NCBI RefSeq assembly: GCF_023278185.1
Contig: NZ_CP066356.1
Location: forward strand, 5,014,001 to 5,078,000
Reading direction: 5' to 3'
DNA length: 64,000 nt
Source: Bradyrhizobium elkanii USDA 76
Lineage (GTDB): Bacteria > Pseudomonadota > Alphaproteobacteria > Rhizobiales > Xanthobacteraceae
The position numbers were made by a program, and so were the translations under genes. Shown in pieces: positions 37,385 to 47,532 of the stretch (its first letter is position 1; each line of letters begins with the position of its first letter). A model generated the notes under the pieces. It saw only the letters and a list, made by a program, of their open reading frames with translations. It did no database searches and was not told where the DNA came from.

Positions 37385-37714
37385 ATGACTGCTGCCATCA
37401 CCGTCAGCGAACGGGCCGCCCGCCGTATCGGGCAGATCCTCAGCAAGGAAGGCGAAGGCGCCAAGCTGCGCATTTCGGTCGAGGGCGGCGGCTGCTCCGG
37501 TTTCCAGTACAAGTTCGACGTCGAGCGCACCCAGGCCGATGACGACCTCGTGATCGAGCGCGACAGCGCGGTGGTGCTGATCGATCCGGCCTCGGTGCCG
37601 TTCCTCATGGGCTCGGAAGTCGACTTCGTCGACGACCTGATCGGCGCCTCGTTCCGCGTCGTCAATCCGAACGCCACCGCCTCCTGCGGCTGCGGCACCA
37701 GCTTCTCGATCTAA
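37385..37714 (+). CDS. erpA: Iron-sulfur cluster insertion protein ErpA (A-type carrier)
   Basis: 109 residues. The three cluster cysteines lie in GGGCSGFQY and SCGCGTSFSI, the invariant A-type pattern. 'ASVPFLMGSEVDFVDDLIGASFRVVNPNA' is the family core. ErpA passes Fe-S clusters to apo-proteins such as those of respiratory complexes. ATG at 37385 chosen by homology start MTAAITVSERA. Confidence 0.95.
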   Translation: MTAAITVSERAARRIGQILSKEGEGAKLRISVEGGGCSGFQYKFDVERTQADDDLVIERDSAVVLIDPASVPFLMGSEVDFVDDLIGASFRVVNPNATASCGCGTSFSI

Positions 37715-37748
37715 CGCCTCGCGATCCCGAGCGGTTTGGTTTCTCCCG

Positions 37749-37769
37749 GCGAGCCGGTTTCCGGCTCGC
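37749..37769. terminator. Hairpin between convergent erpA and RND genes
   Basis: GCGAGCCGG-TTT-CCGGCTCGC, perfect 9-base stem in the 68-base gap between convergent genes. No T-run follows, so termination strength is uncertain. Confidence 0.55.
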
Positions 37770-37782
37770 GCCGAACGCTCGG

Positions 37783-40700
37783 CTATTCCGCCGCGACCAC
37801 CTGCGGCCGCTCGACGTCGCCGCCCGCCTCCCCCTCTGGGTCGAGCTTGCGCCGCAGCCTGCGGTCGATGCGGTCGAGATAGATGTAGATGACGGGCGTG
37901 ATGAACAGCGTCAGCAATTGCGAGACGCAGAGGCCGCCGACCACGGCGACGCCGAGCGGCTGACGCAGTTCGGCGCCGGCGCCCGCGCCGAGCGCAATCG
38001 GCAGCGTGCCGAAGATCGCCGCGAACGTCGTCATCATGATCGGACGGAAGCGCAGCAGTGCCGCCTCGCGGATCGCGTGCTCGGCGCTGAGGCCGACCCG
38101 GCGTCGCTCCAGCGCGAAGTCGACCATCATGATCGCGTTCTTCTTGACGATGCCGACCAGCATCACGATGCCGATCATCGCGATGACCGACAGCTCCATG
38201 CCTAACATCATCAGCGTGAGGATCGCCCCGATACCGGCCGAAGGCAGGCCGGAAATGATCGTGATCGGGTGGATGAAGCTCTCGTAGAGAATGCCGAGGA
38301 TCACGAAGGCCGCGAACACCGCGGCGAGGATCAGCACGCCCTGCCCGCGCAGCGAATCCTGGAACACCTGCGCGGTGCCGGAGAAGCCGGTCACAATCGT
38401 CGGCGGCAGGTTCGCGGTCTGCTCGAGTTCGGTGATCTTGTCGACCGCGTAGCCGAGTGAGGTGCCCGGCGCGAGGTTGAAGGAGATCGTTACCGCCGGC
38501 TGCTGGCCCTGGTGGTTGATCTGCAACGGCCCGACCGTCGGCACCAGCCTCGCCACCGCATCCAGCGGAATGGTCTGGTTGTTCGCGGTCTTCATGTAGA
38601 GCTTCGAGAGGTCGGACGGATCGACGCGGAACTGCGGCTGCACCTCGAGGATGATCTGGTAGTCGTTCGACGGCATGTAGATGGTGCCGACCTGCCGCGC
38701 GCCGTAGGCGTTGTAGAGCTGGTTGCGGACCTGATCGACGGTGACGCCGTAGACCGCCGCCTTCTCGCGATCGATGTCGACCGTCATCTGCGGGTTCTTG
38801 ATGTAGAGGTCTGTCGTGACATCGAGCAGGCCCGGGATCTTCTCGATCTTGTCGCGCATCTCGGGCGCCACCCGGTACAGCGCCTCGGTGTCGCCGCTCT
38901 GCATCACATACTGATACTGACTCTTGGAGATACGGCCGCCGATGCTGAGGTTCTGGACGCTCTGGAAGAACGCCTGCATGCCCGGGATCTCGCGCGCCTT
39001 CTGGCGCAGCCGCCCGATCACGACGGTGGCGTTGTCACGGGTCTTCTGCGGCTTCAGCGCGATGAACAGCCGGCCGTAATTGGTGGTTGGATTGGGACCG
39101 CCGGAGCCGACCGTCGAATTGATATAGTCGACCGCCGGATCGGTCCGCATCACCTCGACCAGCGCCTGCTGGCGCACCTTCATCGCCTCGAACGAGGTGT
39201 CGGTCGCCGCTTCCGTCACGCCGATCAGAAAGCCGGTGTCCTCCTGCGGGAAGAAGCCTTTCGGCACGATCATGTAGAGATAGATGGTGCCGCCGAGCGT
39301 CGCCAGCGTCACCGCCAGCATCAGGGCCTTCTTGGCCAGCACCCAGTCGAGCGCCCATTCATAGGCGCGCAGCCAGGCCTCGAACATCGCCTCGAACGCC
39401 CGCAGCACGACGTTCGGCCGCTTGCTCGCGTCATGCGCGCGCAGCACGCGGGCGCACAGCATCGGCGTCAGGGTCAGCGACACGAAGCCGGAGACGATGA
39501 TGGCGACCGAAATCGTGACCGCAAATTCGCGGAACACGCGGCCGACGATGCCGCCCATCAGCAGCACCGGGATGAACACGGCGATCAGCGAGAAGGTGAT
39601 CGAGATAATGGTGAAGCCGATCTCGCGGGCGCCCTTCAGTGCCGCCTCGAACGGCTTCATGCCGTGCTCGATATGGCGGACGATGTTCTCCAGCATGACG
39701 ATGGCGTCGTCGACCACGAAGCCGACCGAGAGCGTCAGCGCCAGCAGCGTCATGTTGTTGATGGAGTAGTCCAGCGCGTACATCGCCGCGCAGGTGCCGA
39801 ACAGCGAGATCGGCACCGCGAGCGCCGGAATGAAGGTGGCAGAGGCCGAGCGCAGGAACAGGAAGATCACGAGGATGACGAGGCCGATCGCGATCAGCAG
39901 GGTCTCCTCGACGTCGCTGACCGCCTGCCGGATCGAGACCGAACGGTCCATCATGACCTGCATGGTCACCGAGGGCGGAATGGCGGCGCGCAGCGACGGC
40001 AGCTTGGCCAGCACCGCGTCGACCACCGCCACGGTGTTGGCGTCGGGCTGCTTCTGGATCGCGAGCACGATCGCCCGCTCGTCGTTCATCCAGGTCGCGA
40101 TCTTGTCGTTCTCGACGCTGTCATAGACCTTGGCGATCTCGTCGAGCCGGACCGGCGAGCCGTTGCGCCAGGCGACATAGATCTGGCGGTAGTCGGCCGC
40201 CTTGTCCATCTGGCCGGAGGCCTGCAGCGCGACGTCCTGCTTGGGGCCGTTCAAGGTACCGACCGGGGTCGAGGAATTGGCGCGCGACACCGCGGCGCGG
40301 ATATCCTCCATCGAGACGCCGCGCGCGGCGGCGGCCTCCGGGTCGGCCTGGACGCGGATGGCGAATTTCTGCGCGCCGTAGATCAGCACCTGGGCGACGC
40401 CCGGCAGCTGCGATAGCGCCTGCCCGATCGTGATGTCGCCGTATTCGTTGACGCTCGACAGCGGCAGCGTCGCCGATCCCAGCGAGACAAACAGCACCGG
40501 GAAGTCCGCCGGGTTCACCTTCCGGAAGCTCGGCGGGATCGTCATCTCGATCGGCAGCCGGCGCTGCGCGATCGTCAACGCGGTCTGCACGTCGAGCGCG
40601 GCAGCATCGATGTTGCGGTTGAGGTCGAACTGGATGGTGATGACGCTCGTGCCCTGCGAGGAGTTCGAGGACATCGAGGAGATGCCGGCAATGGTCGAGA

Positions 40701-40911
40701 GCTGACGCTCGATGATGCCGGCGACCGAGGCTGCCATGGTGTCGGCGCTGGCGCCGGGCAAGGTCGCGGTCACCGCGATGGTCGGGAAGTCCACCTTGGG
40801 CAGCGCCGAGACCGGCAGCAGGCGGAAGCCGAACACCCCGAATGCGATGATCGACGCCGTGATCAGCGTCGTCATGACCGGGCGGCGGATGCAGAGCTCG
40901 GAGAGCGTCAT
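37783..40911 (-). CDS. RND efflux transporter permease (MdtB/MdtC-like, HAE1 family)
   Basis: 1042 residues, normal for HAE1 RND pumps: twelve membrane helices, two large periplasmic loops (about 35-330 and 550-860). Proton-relay aspartates are in GFVVDDAIVMLEN of helix 4. 'PPSFRKVNPADFPVLFVSL' and 'GYAVDKITELEQT' are typical of the MdtBC branch. Works as inner-membrane pump with the adaptor encoded immediately upstream; no outer-membrane channel gene is in the window. Substrate range unknown. Confidence 0.95.
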   Translation of the reverse strand: MTLSELCIRRPVMTTLITASIIAFGVFGFRLLPVSALPKVDFPTIAVTATLPGASADTMAASVAGIIERQLSTIAGISSMSSNSSQGTSVITIQFDLNRNIDAAALDVQTALTIAQRRLPIEMTIPPSFRKVNPADFPVLFVSLGSATLPLSSVNEYGDITIGQALSQLPGVAQVLIYGAQKFAIRVQADPEAAAARGVSMEDIRAAVSRANSSTPVGTLNGPKQDVALQASGQMDKAADYRQIYVAWRNGSPVRLDEIAKVYDSVENDKIATWMNDERAIVLAIQKQPDANTVAVVDAVLAKLPSLRAAIPPSVTMQVMMDRSVSIRQAVSDVEETLLIAIGLVILVIFLFLRSASATFIPALAVPISLFGTCAAMYALDYSINNMTLLALTLSVGFVVDDAIVMLENIVRHIEHGMKPFEAALKGAREIGFTIISITFSLIAVFIPVLLMGGIVGRVFREFAVTISVAIIVSGFVSLTLTPMLCARVLRAHDASKRPNVVLRAFEAMFEAWLRAYEWALDWVLAKKALMLAVTLATLGGTIYLYMIVPKGFFPQEDTGFLIGVTEAATDTSFEAMKVRQQALVEVMRTDPAVDYINSTVGSGGPNPTTNYGRLFIALKPQKTRDNATVVIGRLRQKAREIPGMQAFFQSVQNLSIGGRISKSQYQYVMQSGDTEALYRVAPEMRDKIEKIPGLLDVTTDLYIKNPQMTVDIDREKAAVYGVTVDQVRNQLYNAYGARQVGTIYMPSNDYQIILEVQPQFRVDPSDLSKLYMKTANNQTIPLDAVARLVPTVGPLQINHQGQQPAVTISFNLAPGTSLGYAVDKITELEQTANLPPTIVTGFSGTAQVFQDSLRGQGVLILAAVFAAFVILGILYESFIHPITIISGLPSAGIGAILTLMMLGMELSVIAMIGIVMLVGIVKKNAIMMVDFALERRRVGLSAEHAIREAALLRFRPIMMTTFAAIFGTLPIALGAGAGAELRQPLGVAVVGGLCVSQLLTLFITPVIYIYLDRIDRRLRRKLDPEGEAGGDVERPQVVAAE

Positions 40912-40914
40912 CGG

Positions 40915-42048
40915 TCAGGCTCCGGCCTTGCGTGCCCGCAGTTCGACCCGCGATCCCTCGGACAGCAGCAGCTGGCCGTCGACAACGACGCTTTCATCGC
41001 CCGCCAATCCGTCTGAGATCACGGAGCTGCCCTGGAAGGTGCGATCGACCTTGACCGGCCGGACCTTGGCGACGCCGTCCTTGACGACAAAAACGAAATT
41101 GCCGTTCTGGCTGCGCTGCACCGCGACCGTCGGCACCACGACCGCGTCTTCGCTGCGGATGATCAGCTTGGTCTGCACGATGGTGCCGGGCCACAGCGTC
41201 TCGCTCTCGTTGCTCATGATGCCGCGCACGGTCACCATGCCGGTGGTCGCGTCGACGGCGTTCTCGACCATCGCGACCTTGCCGCGCTCGGAGCGCTGGT
41301 GACCGGGAATGGTCGCGATGACCTTGGAATCGCCTTTCCCCATGGCGTCGCGCAGATCGACCAGCGCCCGCTGCGGGATCGCGAAGGTGACATAGACCGG
41401 TGCCATCTGGTTGATGACCGCGAGCGGCTGGGTGTCGGCGGGGCGGACGAAGTTGCCGACCTTGACATTGGCAGCGCCGATCCGCCCCGCGAATGGTGCG
41501 CGGATGACGGTGTAGCTCTTCTGGACGCGAAGGTTTTCCAGCGCGAACCGGTCAGCCTTGATGGTGCCGATCAGGACGTCGGACTGGGTCTTGGCGTTGT
41601 CGAGGTTGACCTGGGTGGTTGCGCCCTTGCCGACCAGTTCGGTGTAGCGGCGGAGGTCGCGCTGCGCGCCCTCGAGCTGGGCCTGGTCGCGCGCCAGGAC
41701 GCCCTCGGCCTGCTCGATCTGCGCGTCGATCTGCCGCGCGTCGAGCGTGAACAGCAGATCGCCCTCATTGACCCTGGCGCCGTCCTCGAAATGCACCGAG
41801 ACAATGGTGGTCTCCAGCCGCGACTTCAGCGCCACGCTGGAGATCGGCGTGACCTGTCCAATGGCATCGGCATCGACCGGAACCGATTTGCGTTCCGCCT
41901 TGGCGAGATCCACGGACACCACGCGCGGCCGCGCCGTCCCTTGCGCGGTGGCGGCACCGCCACCCATCCATGACGTGCGGGTCATGTAAGCCGCCCCGGC
42001 CGCAATGCCGAGAACAGCGACAGTCAGAACCAAATTTCGTTTTTTCAT
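40915..42048 (-). CDS. RND efflux periplasmic adaptor (membrane fusion protein)
   Basis: 377 residues. N-terminal membrane anchor/signal (MKKRNLVLTVAVLGIAAGAAY), biotinyl-lipoyl-like hammerhead ('VALKSRLETTIVSVHFEDGARVNEGDLLFTLD'), an alpha-hairpin coiled coil (about 112-185), the second lipoyl half 'YTVIRAPFAGRIGAANVKVGNFV', and barrel and membrane-proximal domains. It bridges the permease and an outer-membrane factor. The permease starts 3 bases after its stop, so they form a tight operon. ATG at 42048. Confidence 0.94.
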   Translation of the reverse strand: MKKRNLVLTVAVLGIAAGAAYMTRTSWMGGGAATAQGTARPRVVSVDLAKAERKSVPVDADAIGQVTPISSVALKSRLETTIVSVHFEDGARVNEGDLLFTLDARQIDAQIEQAEGVLARDQAQLEGAQRDLRRYTELVGKGATTQVNLDNAKTQSDVLIGTIKADRFALENLRVQKSYTVIRAPFAGRIGAANVKVGNFVRPADTQPLAVINQMAPVYVTFAIPQRALVDLRDAMGKGDSKVIATIPGHQRSERGKVAMVENAVDATTGMVTVRGIMSNESETLWPGTIVQTKLIIRSEDAVVVPTVAVQRSQNGNFVFVVKDGVAKVRPVKVDRTFQGSSVISDGLAGDESVVVDGQLLLSEGSRVELRARKAGA

Positions 42049-42211
42049 AAGTTTTGCACGTGCGCCACCGGCTTCCCTTGAAGGCCGGTGCGCGTCGTCA
42101 CTCCCCCCGTCGGCAATTGTTGCGCCTTGTTTCCGGAGAGGGTTAGCACAGGCGGACCGCCCATGGTATGCCACCTAAGTGAAATAGTGCGGCTTCAATC
42201 CGGTCATTTGC

Positions 42212-43003
42212 ATGCGCATCGCTACGTGGAACGTCAACTCGGTCCGGCAACGGATCGAACTTCTGGTCAACTGGCTGAAGGAGTGTTCCCCCGACATCGT
42301 CTGTCTGCAGGAGATCAAATGCGTCGACGACGCGTTTCCTCGCCTGGAGGTCGAGGCGCTCGGGTACAATGTCGTCACCCACGGCCAGAAGACCTTCAAC
42401 GGCGTCGCGCTGCTCTCCAAGCTGCCGTTCGACGAAACCAAATCGGGCCTCGCCGGCGACGACGAGGACGCCCATGCCCGCTTCCTCGAAGGCGTCGTCA
42501 CGCTGAAGCAGGGCGTGATCCGGGTCGCGTGCCTTTATCTGCCCAATGGCAACCCCGCCAATACCGACAAATATCCGTACAAGCTCAAGTGGATGTCCCG
42601 GCTTCTTGGGTATGCGAAGGAGCGGCTGAAGGCCGAGGAGCCGCTAATCCTGGCCGGAGACTTCAACGTCATCCCGGCGGCCCGCGACGTCTACAATCCC
42701 GCCGCCTGGGCCGATGACGCGCTGTTCCGCCCCGCCACCCGCGAGGCCTTCCAGTCGCTGCTCGGCCTCGGCCTGACCGACGCGCTCCGCGCCGTCAATG
42801 ACGAGCCCGGCCAGTACACCTTCTGGGACTACCAGGCCGGCGCCTGGCAGAAGAACTGGGGCCTGCGCATCGACCACCTCTTGATGTCGCCGCAGGCGAG
42901 CGACCGGCTGATCGATGTCGGCATCGACAGCTATGTCCGGGCCTGGGAGAAGCCGTCCGACCATGTCCCGGTCTGGGCCGATCTCGATTTCGAGACCGCC
43001 TGA
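42212..43003 (+). CDS. xth: Exodeoxyribonuclease III
   Basis: 263 residues of the Xth/AP-endonuclease family. 'MRIATWNVNSVRQRI' (metal-binding N), 'DIVCLQEIK' (catalytic Glu), 'LAGDFNVIPAARDVYNP' (catalytic D-x-N), and 'LRIDHLLMSP...DHVPVWADL' (D and H of the active site) are all present. It repairs abasic sites and degrades 3' ends. Beside exoR as in other rhizobia. Confidence 0.96.
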   Translation: MRIATWNVNSVRQRIELLVNWLKECSPDIVCLQEIKCVDDAFPRLEVEALGYNVVTHGQKTFNGVALLSKLPFDETKSGLAGDDEDAHARFLEGVVTLKQGVIRVACLYLPNGNPANTDKYPYKLKWMSRLLGYAKERLKAEEPLILAGDFNVIPAARDVYNPAAWADDALFRPATREAFQSLLGLGLTDALRAVNDEPGQYTFWDYQAGAWQKNWGLRIDHLLMSPQASDRLIDVGIDSYVRAWEKPSDHVPVWADLDFETA

Positions 43004-43011
43004 CCCGCACC

Positions 43012-43040
43012 GGCCGGCCGGGAGATCAATCCCGGCGGCC
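43012..43040. terminator. Hairpin between convergent xth and exoR
   Basis: GGCCGGCCGGG and CCCGGCGGCC pair around a loop that contains the exoR stop codon (43026-43028). It can form in either transcript; no T-run. Confidence 0.5.
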
Positions 43041-43862
43041 CTGCACCCAGTGCTCGAGCATCTGCAGCGCCATCGCGCGATCGTCCTCGGACGCCTTGGC
43101 GATCGCCCGGTTGTAGCTTTCCTTGATCCAGGCCTCATCCGGCGTCGCGCTGTCGCGCGCCAGCGTCAGCCACATCAGGCCGCGTGCCCGCTGCGGCGGC
43201 AGCCGGTCGCCGTTGAACAGCATCTGGCCAAGCAGCGCCTGCGCCTGATGCTGGCCCTTCTGGGCGGCGAGCCCGAGCCAGCGCGCGCCGTAGCGGAAGT
43301 CGTCCCGCGAGGCGTCCGGCGTCTTCAGGTACAGCCGGGCAAGGTCGTACTGGGCGTCGGCATTGCCGAAATAGGACGCGGCATAGGAGAACATCTCCCG
43401 CGCCCGCTCGGTGTCCGCCTTCACCTTGGAATTGGGAATGCCGCTCAGATAGTAGCGGCCGAGCGCGACGAAGGCGTTGGCCACGATCGAGGCCTGCGGC
43501 GCCGACGGCGAATCCTCGGCATGCGCATTGGCGATCCGGCTGAAATACTCGAAGGCGCGCATGTCGTCCTGGATGACGCCATCGCCCTCGGCGTACATCT
43601 TGCCGAGCTTCCACTGCGCGACGGGGTGACCGCCCTCGGCCTGATACTGCAGCGTGCTGAACGACGAGGTCGGCGAGGTCGCCGCAGGCGCCACCGGGGT
43701 CGCGGCCCGTTTCAGCGCGCCGGCTGTCCCCGGCTGCGGGGAAACCACAGGAAGAACCGTATCTTGTGGGTTGACCGGAGCGCCGTCGAATCCGAATCCG
43801 GGGCCCGCCACCGGAATGGCCCCTAACGCAAACGCCAATATCGTACGCCTAAACGTCCGCAT
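43026..43862 (-). CDS. exoR: Exopolysaccharide regulator ExoR (Sel1/TPR repeats)
   Basis: 278 residues. Signal peptide ([20 protein letters not shown]), then Sel1-like repeats: '[30 protein letters not shown]', '[26 protein letters not shown]', '[28 protein letters not shown]'. These agree with ExoR, the periplasmic inhibitor of the ExoS-ChvI two-component system that controls succinoglycan and motility in rhizobia. The xth neighbour supports the identity. Its start overlaps the end of ilvD by 14 bases in another frame, so the two are co-transcribed. Confidence 0.88.
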   Translation of the reverse strand: MRTFRRTILAFALGAIPVAGPGFGFDGAPVNPQDTVLPVVSPQPGTAGALKRAATPVAPAATSPTSSFSTLQYQAEGGHPVAQWKLGKMYAEGDGVIQDDMRAFEYFSRIANAHAEDSPSAPQASIVANAFVALGRYYLSGIPNSKVKADTERAREMFSYAASYFGNADAQYDLARLYLKTPDASRDDFRYGARWLGLAAQKGQHQAQALLGQMLFNGDRLPPQRARGLMWLTLARDSATPDEAWIKESYNRAIAKASEDDRAMALQMLEHWVQGRRD

Positions 43863-45573
43863 AACACTGTTTCTCGTACGCGCCACCCGGATGGGTGACT
43901 GCGCCATCCACCGCCGGCCCCACTTGCTCGGCGTACTTCCACAGCGCACCAGATGTATGGTTCGTCGCGCGCGGGGCCCATTTGGTCTTACGATTTGCGA
44001 GTTCGGCGTCGCTCAAATTTACGTTAAGGGTGCCGGCGACCGCATCGATCTCAATGATGTCGCCGTCTTGCAACAACCCGATCGGCCCGCCGACAGCCGC
44101 CTCGGGTCCAATATGTCCGATGCAGAAGCCACGGGTGGCGCCGGAGAACCGGCCATCGGTGATCAGGGCAATCTTGCCGCCCATCCCTTGCCCGGTCAGC
44201 GCCGCCGTGGTCGCCAGCATCTCCCGCATGCCGGGACCGCCCTTGGGCCCCTCGTAGCGGATCACGATAACCTCGCCTTCCCTGTAGGTGCGCTTCTGCA
44301 CCGCCTCGAAGGCGTCTTCCTCGCGGTCGAAGCACCGGGCCGGACCGGTAAACCTCAGGTTGGACATTCCCGCGACCTTCACGATCGCACCCTCCGGAGC
44401 GAGATTACCCTTCAGCCCGACAACCCCACCCGTCACGGTGATCGGATTGTCGGCGGGCCGCACCACATCCTGGTGCGGATTCCATTTCACGCTTTTGAGG
44501 TTTTCGGCGATCGTTCGGCCAGTGACGGTCAGGCAATTCCCGTGCAGGTGGCCATTGTCGAGCAGCGTCTTCATCAGCAGCGGAATGCCACCTACTTCAA
44601 ACATGTCTTTGGCAACATAACGGCCGCCCGGCTTCAAATCCGCGACGTAAGGAGTCTTTTTGAAGATTTCGGCGACGTCGAACAAATTGAATTTAATGCC
44701 GCACTCATGGGCGATCGCCGGCAGGTGCAGCGCAGCATTGGTCGAACCACCTGAGGCTGCAACCACGGCCGCAGCATTTTCAAGGGCTTCGCGGGTGACG
44801 ATGTCGCGGGGCCGGATGTTTTTCTCGATCAGCTCCATCACCTTCTCGCCCGCGGCAGCGCAGAAGGAGTCGCGGATCTCGTAAGGCGCCGGGGCCCCGG
44901 CGGAATACGGGAGCGCAAGGCCAATCGCCTCGGAGACGGTCGCCATGGTGTTGGCGGTGAACTGGGCGCCGCAGGCGCCGGCCGACGGGCAGGCCACCCG
45001 CTCGATCTCGTCGAGGTCCTCGTCCGACATGGCTCCGACCGAGTGCTTGCCGACCGCCTCGAACATGTCCTGAACGGTGACCGGCTGGCCGCGGAAGTTG
45101 CCGGGCAGGATCGAGCCGCCATAGATGAAGATCGACGGCACGTTGAGGCGGACCATCGCCATCATCATGCCCGGCAGCGACTTGTCGCAGCCGGCGAGCC
45201 CGACCAGCGCGTCATAGGAGTGGCCGCGGACCGTGAGCTCGACCGAATCGGCGATGCATTCGCGCGACGGCAGCGACGAGCGCATGCCGTCATGGCCCAT
45301 CGCGATGCCGTCGGTGACGGTGATGGTGCAGAACTCGCGCGGCGTGCCGCCGGCCGAGGCGACGCCCTTCTTCACCGCCTGCGCCTGGCGCATCAGCGAA
45401 ATGTTGCACGGAGCCGCTTCATTCCAACATGAAGCAACGCCGACAAAGGGTTGATGAATCTGGGCTGTCGTCAGCCCCATCGCGTAGAGATAGGAACGGT
45501 GCGGAGCGCGCTCGGGCCCTTCCGTCACGTGACGGCTGGGCAGCCTGCCCTTGATGTTCGTCTTGGCGTCCAT
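43849..45573 (-). CDS. ilvD: Dihydroxy-acid dehydratase
   Basis: 574 residues, full length. Fe-S cysteines in '[16 protein letters not shown]' and '[16 protein letters not shown]'; the '[17 protein letters not shown]' and '[22 protein letters not shown]' motifs are typical. It catalyses the third common step of valine, isoleucine and pantothenate synthesis. Overlaps exoR by 14 bases at its 3' end; a long gap precedes it. The end [10 protein letters not shown] is polar and family-normal. Confidence 0.96.
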   Translation of the reverse strand: MDAKTNIKGRLPSRHVTEGPERAPHRSYLYAMGLTTAQIHQPFVGVASCWNEAAPCNISLMRQAQAVKKGVASAGGTPREFCTITVTDGIAMGHDGMRSSLPSRECIADSVELTVRGHSYDALVGLAGCDKSLPGMMMAMVRLNVPSIFIYGGSILPGNFRGQPVTVQDMFEAVGKHSVGAMSDEDLDEIERVACPSAGACGAQFTANTMATVSEAIGLALPYSAGAPAPYEIRDSFCAAAGEKVMELIEKNIRPRDIVTREALENAAAVVAASGGSTNAALHLPAIAHECGIKFNLFDVAEIFKKTPYVADLKPGGRYVAKDMFEVGGIPLLMKTLLDNGHLHGNCLTVTGRTIAENLKSVKWNPHQDVVRPADNPITVTGGVVGLKGNLAPEGAIVKVAGMSNLRFTGPARCFDREEDAFEAVQKRTYREGEVIVIRYEGPKGGPGMREMLATTAALTGQGMGGKIALITDGRFSGATRGFCIGHIGPEAAVGGPIGLLQDGDIIEIDAVAGTLNVNLSDAELANRKTKWAPRATNHTSGALWKYAEQVGPAVDGAVTHPGGAYEKQCYADV

Positions 45574-46332
45574 CGCGACCCTGTTCCCGGCGCTCTTTCC
45601 TCCATCAACGCCGGAACCCGAAAAAATGTCCCGCCGTCGGAGCGCTGGCTATTCAGCTACGTGAATATCCTTTCATGTCGGGGTGTGGCTAAAAAGCGGC
45701 GCGACTACGGACCGGGTGCTTTTAAGGTTAAATGTTCAGGCACCGTTGCAACATCGCAACAATCGTGGCCGCCGCGCAACCATGTATTATCAGTCCTTAT
45801 GGGGGACCTGACGCCGGCCTGACCACGGTAGCCTATAGATTGCCGCCTGGCGGAGCTCGTTTGAGCAGCTGGATTGAAGGACAGCCGCTGTCGGTCCCGG
45901 CGAAGACCAGGATCCAGTGGCGGTCATTATGAGCGGAACTCGCCATTCCAGCGTCGTTCAACAATCACGTTTGGTGGTTATGGGGTCCCGACCTGCACGA
46001 TTTCGCCGTCCACCTCACGTGCACTCGTCAGTTGCGCAATCAGCGTCCACCGCATCTCACACCGCCGGCGTTCGTGACGATCGCGATCCGCCCCTCGGTC
46101 GGGTGAGACGGGTTTATTTATACACTGAACTGCGCTTCGGATAAAGCGAAATATTTTTGTCACGGGGCCTTGCGCCGTCGGGCAACCCAGTGATCTTGCA
46201 ATCCGGCTAGCGCCGCCCCGATAATGGTACCTCCGACAAAATGCGAACCAGCTAAAATTTGCGAGATTGTATTGACCCGATTTTACTACCAATAGCGGCA
46301 ATGCTGCTCCGTTCATCCACGGGGCGGATTCA
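45574..46332. other. 759-base gap between divergent ilvD and the TPR cassette
   Basis: No supported open frame. The part at 46110-46270 is AT-rich (e.g. GTTTATTTATACACTG) and probably holds the cassette promoter. 'CGGTCCCGGCGAAGACCAGG' near 45892 looks like a decayed fragment of the CGTCCCGGCGAAGG palindrome. Confidence 0.5.
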
Positions 46333-47532
46333 GTGCTTCAGCGTAGCGGCGTCATCGCATCATTCATTCTACTCTGTTGCGTCGGGAATTCCGGAGCATC
46401 GCTCGCCGACGGGCAGTGTTCGATGAGCATGTTCGAGACCGATCCCCGCCAAACCGTCAGAAGCTGCACGTTCACCCTAAGCCAGGACCAGCTTGCGCCG
46501 GCGGAGCGTGCCGAAGCCTTGAAAGTGCGCGGCCGCGCTCTCCACAGGACCGAACATCTGGACGACGCCATCAGGGATTATGAAGCCGCCCTCAAGATCG
46601 CGCCTGACGATCCGGAACTGCACTTGCGCCGCGGCTGGACGGCATTTGACAAGCGGGATTTCGAGACGTTGTTCGCCCACGCCCGCCGCGCGCTGGAACT
46701 CAAGCCCGGATATGGCAATGTGTACGGCATGATTGGCGCGGCCCTTTCTCTGGGTGGACCGGAGAAATTCGCGCAGGCAAGAGCGGCATACGACGAGGCG
46801 ATCCGGTTGCAGCCGGATGATCCGCTGGCACGCTACAATCGCTTCCTTTTGCTCAAGACAAACAACCTCAACGGTGAGGCAATCGAGGAAGCCGAGGCGA
46901 TCCTTCGGTTGCCGACGCCTGTTATCACCCGACCATCGGAAGTCACCTGCTATGTAAGGCAGACCACTTACCGGATCGCAATGGCGATCGAGCGCGCACT
47001 TCTGCTCAGGATCGTCGGGCGCATCAATGAAGCGCAGCAAGCCTACGACCACGCGGTTGAGATCGATCCCGACCCGCTGACATATGCCTGGCGTGCAGAA
47101 TTCAGGCTTACACAGACCGTGTACGCCCCGGGTGCGCCTCCGCCATCGTTGAGCGCAGCCCAGGACGATCTCGACAAGGCGCTGACTCTCGATCCCGACT
47201 ACTGGTTCAGCCTAAACCAACAGGCGATGCTCCACTTCGGCCGCCGCGAATATCAAACGGCCGCAGCCGAATTCGCGCGGGCACTGAAGGGATATCCGAT
47301 CAACGGCACCATGCGGTGGTACTACGCGAAGACGCTGCGAGCGCTCGGAAAGAACGAGGAAGCAGCCTCCGAGGGCATCACCGCATTCCAACTGGATCCG
47401 GGCTTCATGGAATGGGAGCTCGGCGAACTTCAAAAGCGCGGATACCTCGCCGCAATCGCGCCCGATACCGACCCGCGGCCAGCCGTGACCGATGCGGTTC
47501 GCGCCTGCATGCTTGACGAGGACTGTCGATGA
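46333..47532 (+). CDS. Secreted TPR protein A of a three-gene cassette
   Basis: 399 residues starting at GTG 46333 with signal peptide (about 1-25, GASLADG). Two N-terminal cysteines (GQCSMSMFE, VRSCTF) lead into about eight TPR-like units, e.g. 'AEALKVRGRALHRTEHLDDAIRDYEAALKIAPDD'. The C-terminal 35 residues 'ELGELQKRGYLAAI...AVRACMLDEDC' resemble a short peptidoglycan-binding-1-like helix pair ending with C-x5-C. Stop overlaps the next start (ATGA). I do not recognise a named family; a periplasmic scaffold role is likely. Confidence 0.8.
   Translation: MLQRSGVIASFILLCCVGNSGASLADGQCSMSMFETDPRQTVRSCTFTLSQDQLAPAERAEALKVRGRALHRTEHLDDAIRDYEAALKIAPDDPELHLRRGWTAFDKRDFETLFAHARRALELKPGYGNVYGMIGAALSLGGPEKFAQARAAYDEAIRLQPDDPLARYNRFLLLKTNNLNGEAIEEAEAILRLPTPVITRPSEVTCYVRQTTYRIAMAIERALLLRIVGRINEAQQAYDHAVEIDPDPLTYAWRAEFRLTQTVYAPGAPPPSLSAAQDDLDKALTLDPDYWFSLNQQAMLHFGRREYQTAAAEFARALKGYPINGTMRWYYAKTLRALGKNEEAASEGITAFQLDPGFMEWELGELQKRGYLAAIAPDTDPRPAVTDAVRACMLDEDCR

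Noticed and set aside
38512..40416. 634-codon open frame antisense to the RND permease
   Set aside because: Composition dominated by R, H, D and G with no motif; the opposite strand is a full-length RND pump.
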